Assembly (NCBI GenBank): GCA_043740415.1
Contig: JAYUCJ010000198.1
Span: forward strand, 1 to 22,530
DNA from: Aalborgiella sp043740415
GTDB taxonomy: Bacteria; Pseudomonadota; Gammaproteobacteria; Burkholderiales; Burkholderiaceae_C
Direction: 5' to 3'
Length of the DNA stretch: 22,530 bases
A program made the position numbers and the translations under genes. The notes below the pieces were generated by a model. That model was not told the origin of the DNA and ran no database searches. It saw only the letters and a list, made by a program, of their open reading frames with translations. This document shows, in pieces, positions 22,391 to 22,530 of this stretch (positions are counted from its first letter, which is position 1; each line of letters begins with the position of its first letter).

Positions 22391-22530
22391 TCAGCGTTTG
22401 CGGCGCGTGAAGGGGCGGTAGGAAAGCCGCAGCGCGATGGTGAGCATCGTCGCACCCAGGAACCAGCGTGTCTCGCCGCCCAGGAGCAATTGCACGACGC
22501 CCATCGCCATGGGAATCTCGCAGAGCGCGC
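22391..22530 (-). CDS. Membrane protein, C-terminal end only (5' part outside window)
   Basis: An open minus-strand frame runs from the right edge to TGA at 22391-22393, giving the last 45 residues. They include one or two hydrophobic stretches (IPMAMGVVQLLLGG and TRWFLGATMLTIALRLSY) and end in a basic tail, RRKR. The stop is one base before the mccB start, so it is the preceding gene of the same transcription unit. The family cannot be named from this fragment. Confidence 0.6.
   Translation of the reverse strand, partial: ALCEIPMAMGVVQLLLGGETRWFLGATMLTIALRLSYRPFTRRKR

Noticed and set aside
1..22530. CRISPR arrays, tRNA or rRNA genes, transposase genes.
   Set aside because: Read for these on both strands; no regularly spaced repeats, cloverleaf-like runs or transposase motifs were seen.

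Overview
The window looks like a chromosomal segment of a betaproteobacterium in the Burkholderiales, most probably Comamonadaceae (Rhodoferax/Polaromonas/Limnohabitans-like). This rests on protein resemblance by eye: the DUF3717+DUF1289 protein, the double-length UvrA, the MHS-type transporter and the leucine-degradation operon all fit that group. No rRNA, tRNA, CRISPR array, phage or complete insertion sequence was seen.

Layout. The left part (1-8150) is a patchwork of single genes on both strands: the 3' part of purB, yaeQ, a secreted collagen-like protein with a YadA-like C-terminus, a DUF3717/DUF1289 protein, a small holin-like membrane protein, an M48 metalloprotease of the BepA type, moaC, a YhcG-type PD-(D/E)XK nuclease and a secreted DUF1566 protein. 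The centre (8193-13973) is one very large gene for a fused double-length UvrA with four ABC ATPase cassettes. It is followed by two small uncharacterised genes, one of them a 45-residue membrane protein with a good Shine-Dalgarno, and by an MHS-family transporter that has terminator-like hairpins at both ends.

The right part (16895-22530) is a tight minus-strand operon for leucine/isovalerate breakdown, read from the right edge leftwards: a partial membrane protein, methylcrotonyl-CoA carboxylase beta and alpha subunits, HMG-CoA lyase, a DUF1289 protein and a DsbA-like isomerase. The carboxylase turns 3-methylcrotonyl-CoA into 3-methylglutaconyl-CoA. The lyase finishes the route to acetoacetate and acetyl-CoA. 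The hydratase step and isovaleryl-CoA dehydrogenase are not in the window.

The most unusual signal is a dispersed short element of about 56-87 bp. It is present at least five times: two copies are intergenic, and three lie inside otherwise intact reading frames (the M48 protease, moaC and the carboxylase alpha subunit). The five cores align without gaps: a TGCTAT-N7-(A/G)(T/A)AGC hairpin, then 17 bases, then a CGCCGG-like block. In the protease and the carboxylase the element is read in the same orientation and the same frame, so two unrelated proteins carry a related peptide. This resembles, in behaviour only, the Rickettsia palindromic elements. A separate MITE-like palindrome, two 7-bp tandem repeats, palindromes upstream of the collagen-like gene, nested inverted repeats in front of uvrA and a GC step inside the carboxylase beta gene are also worth a second look.
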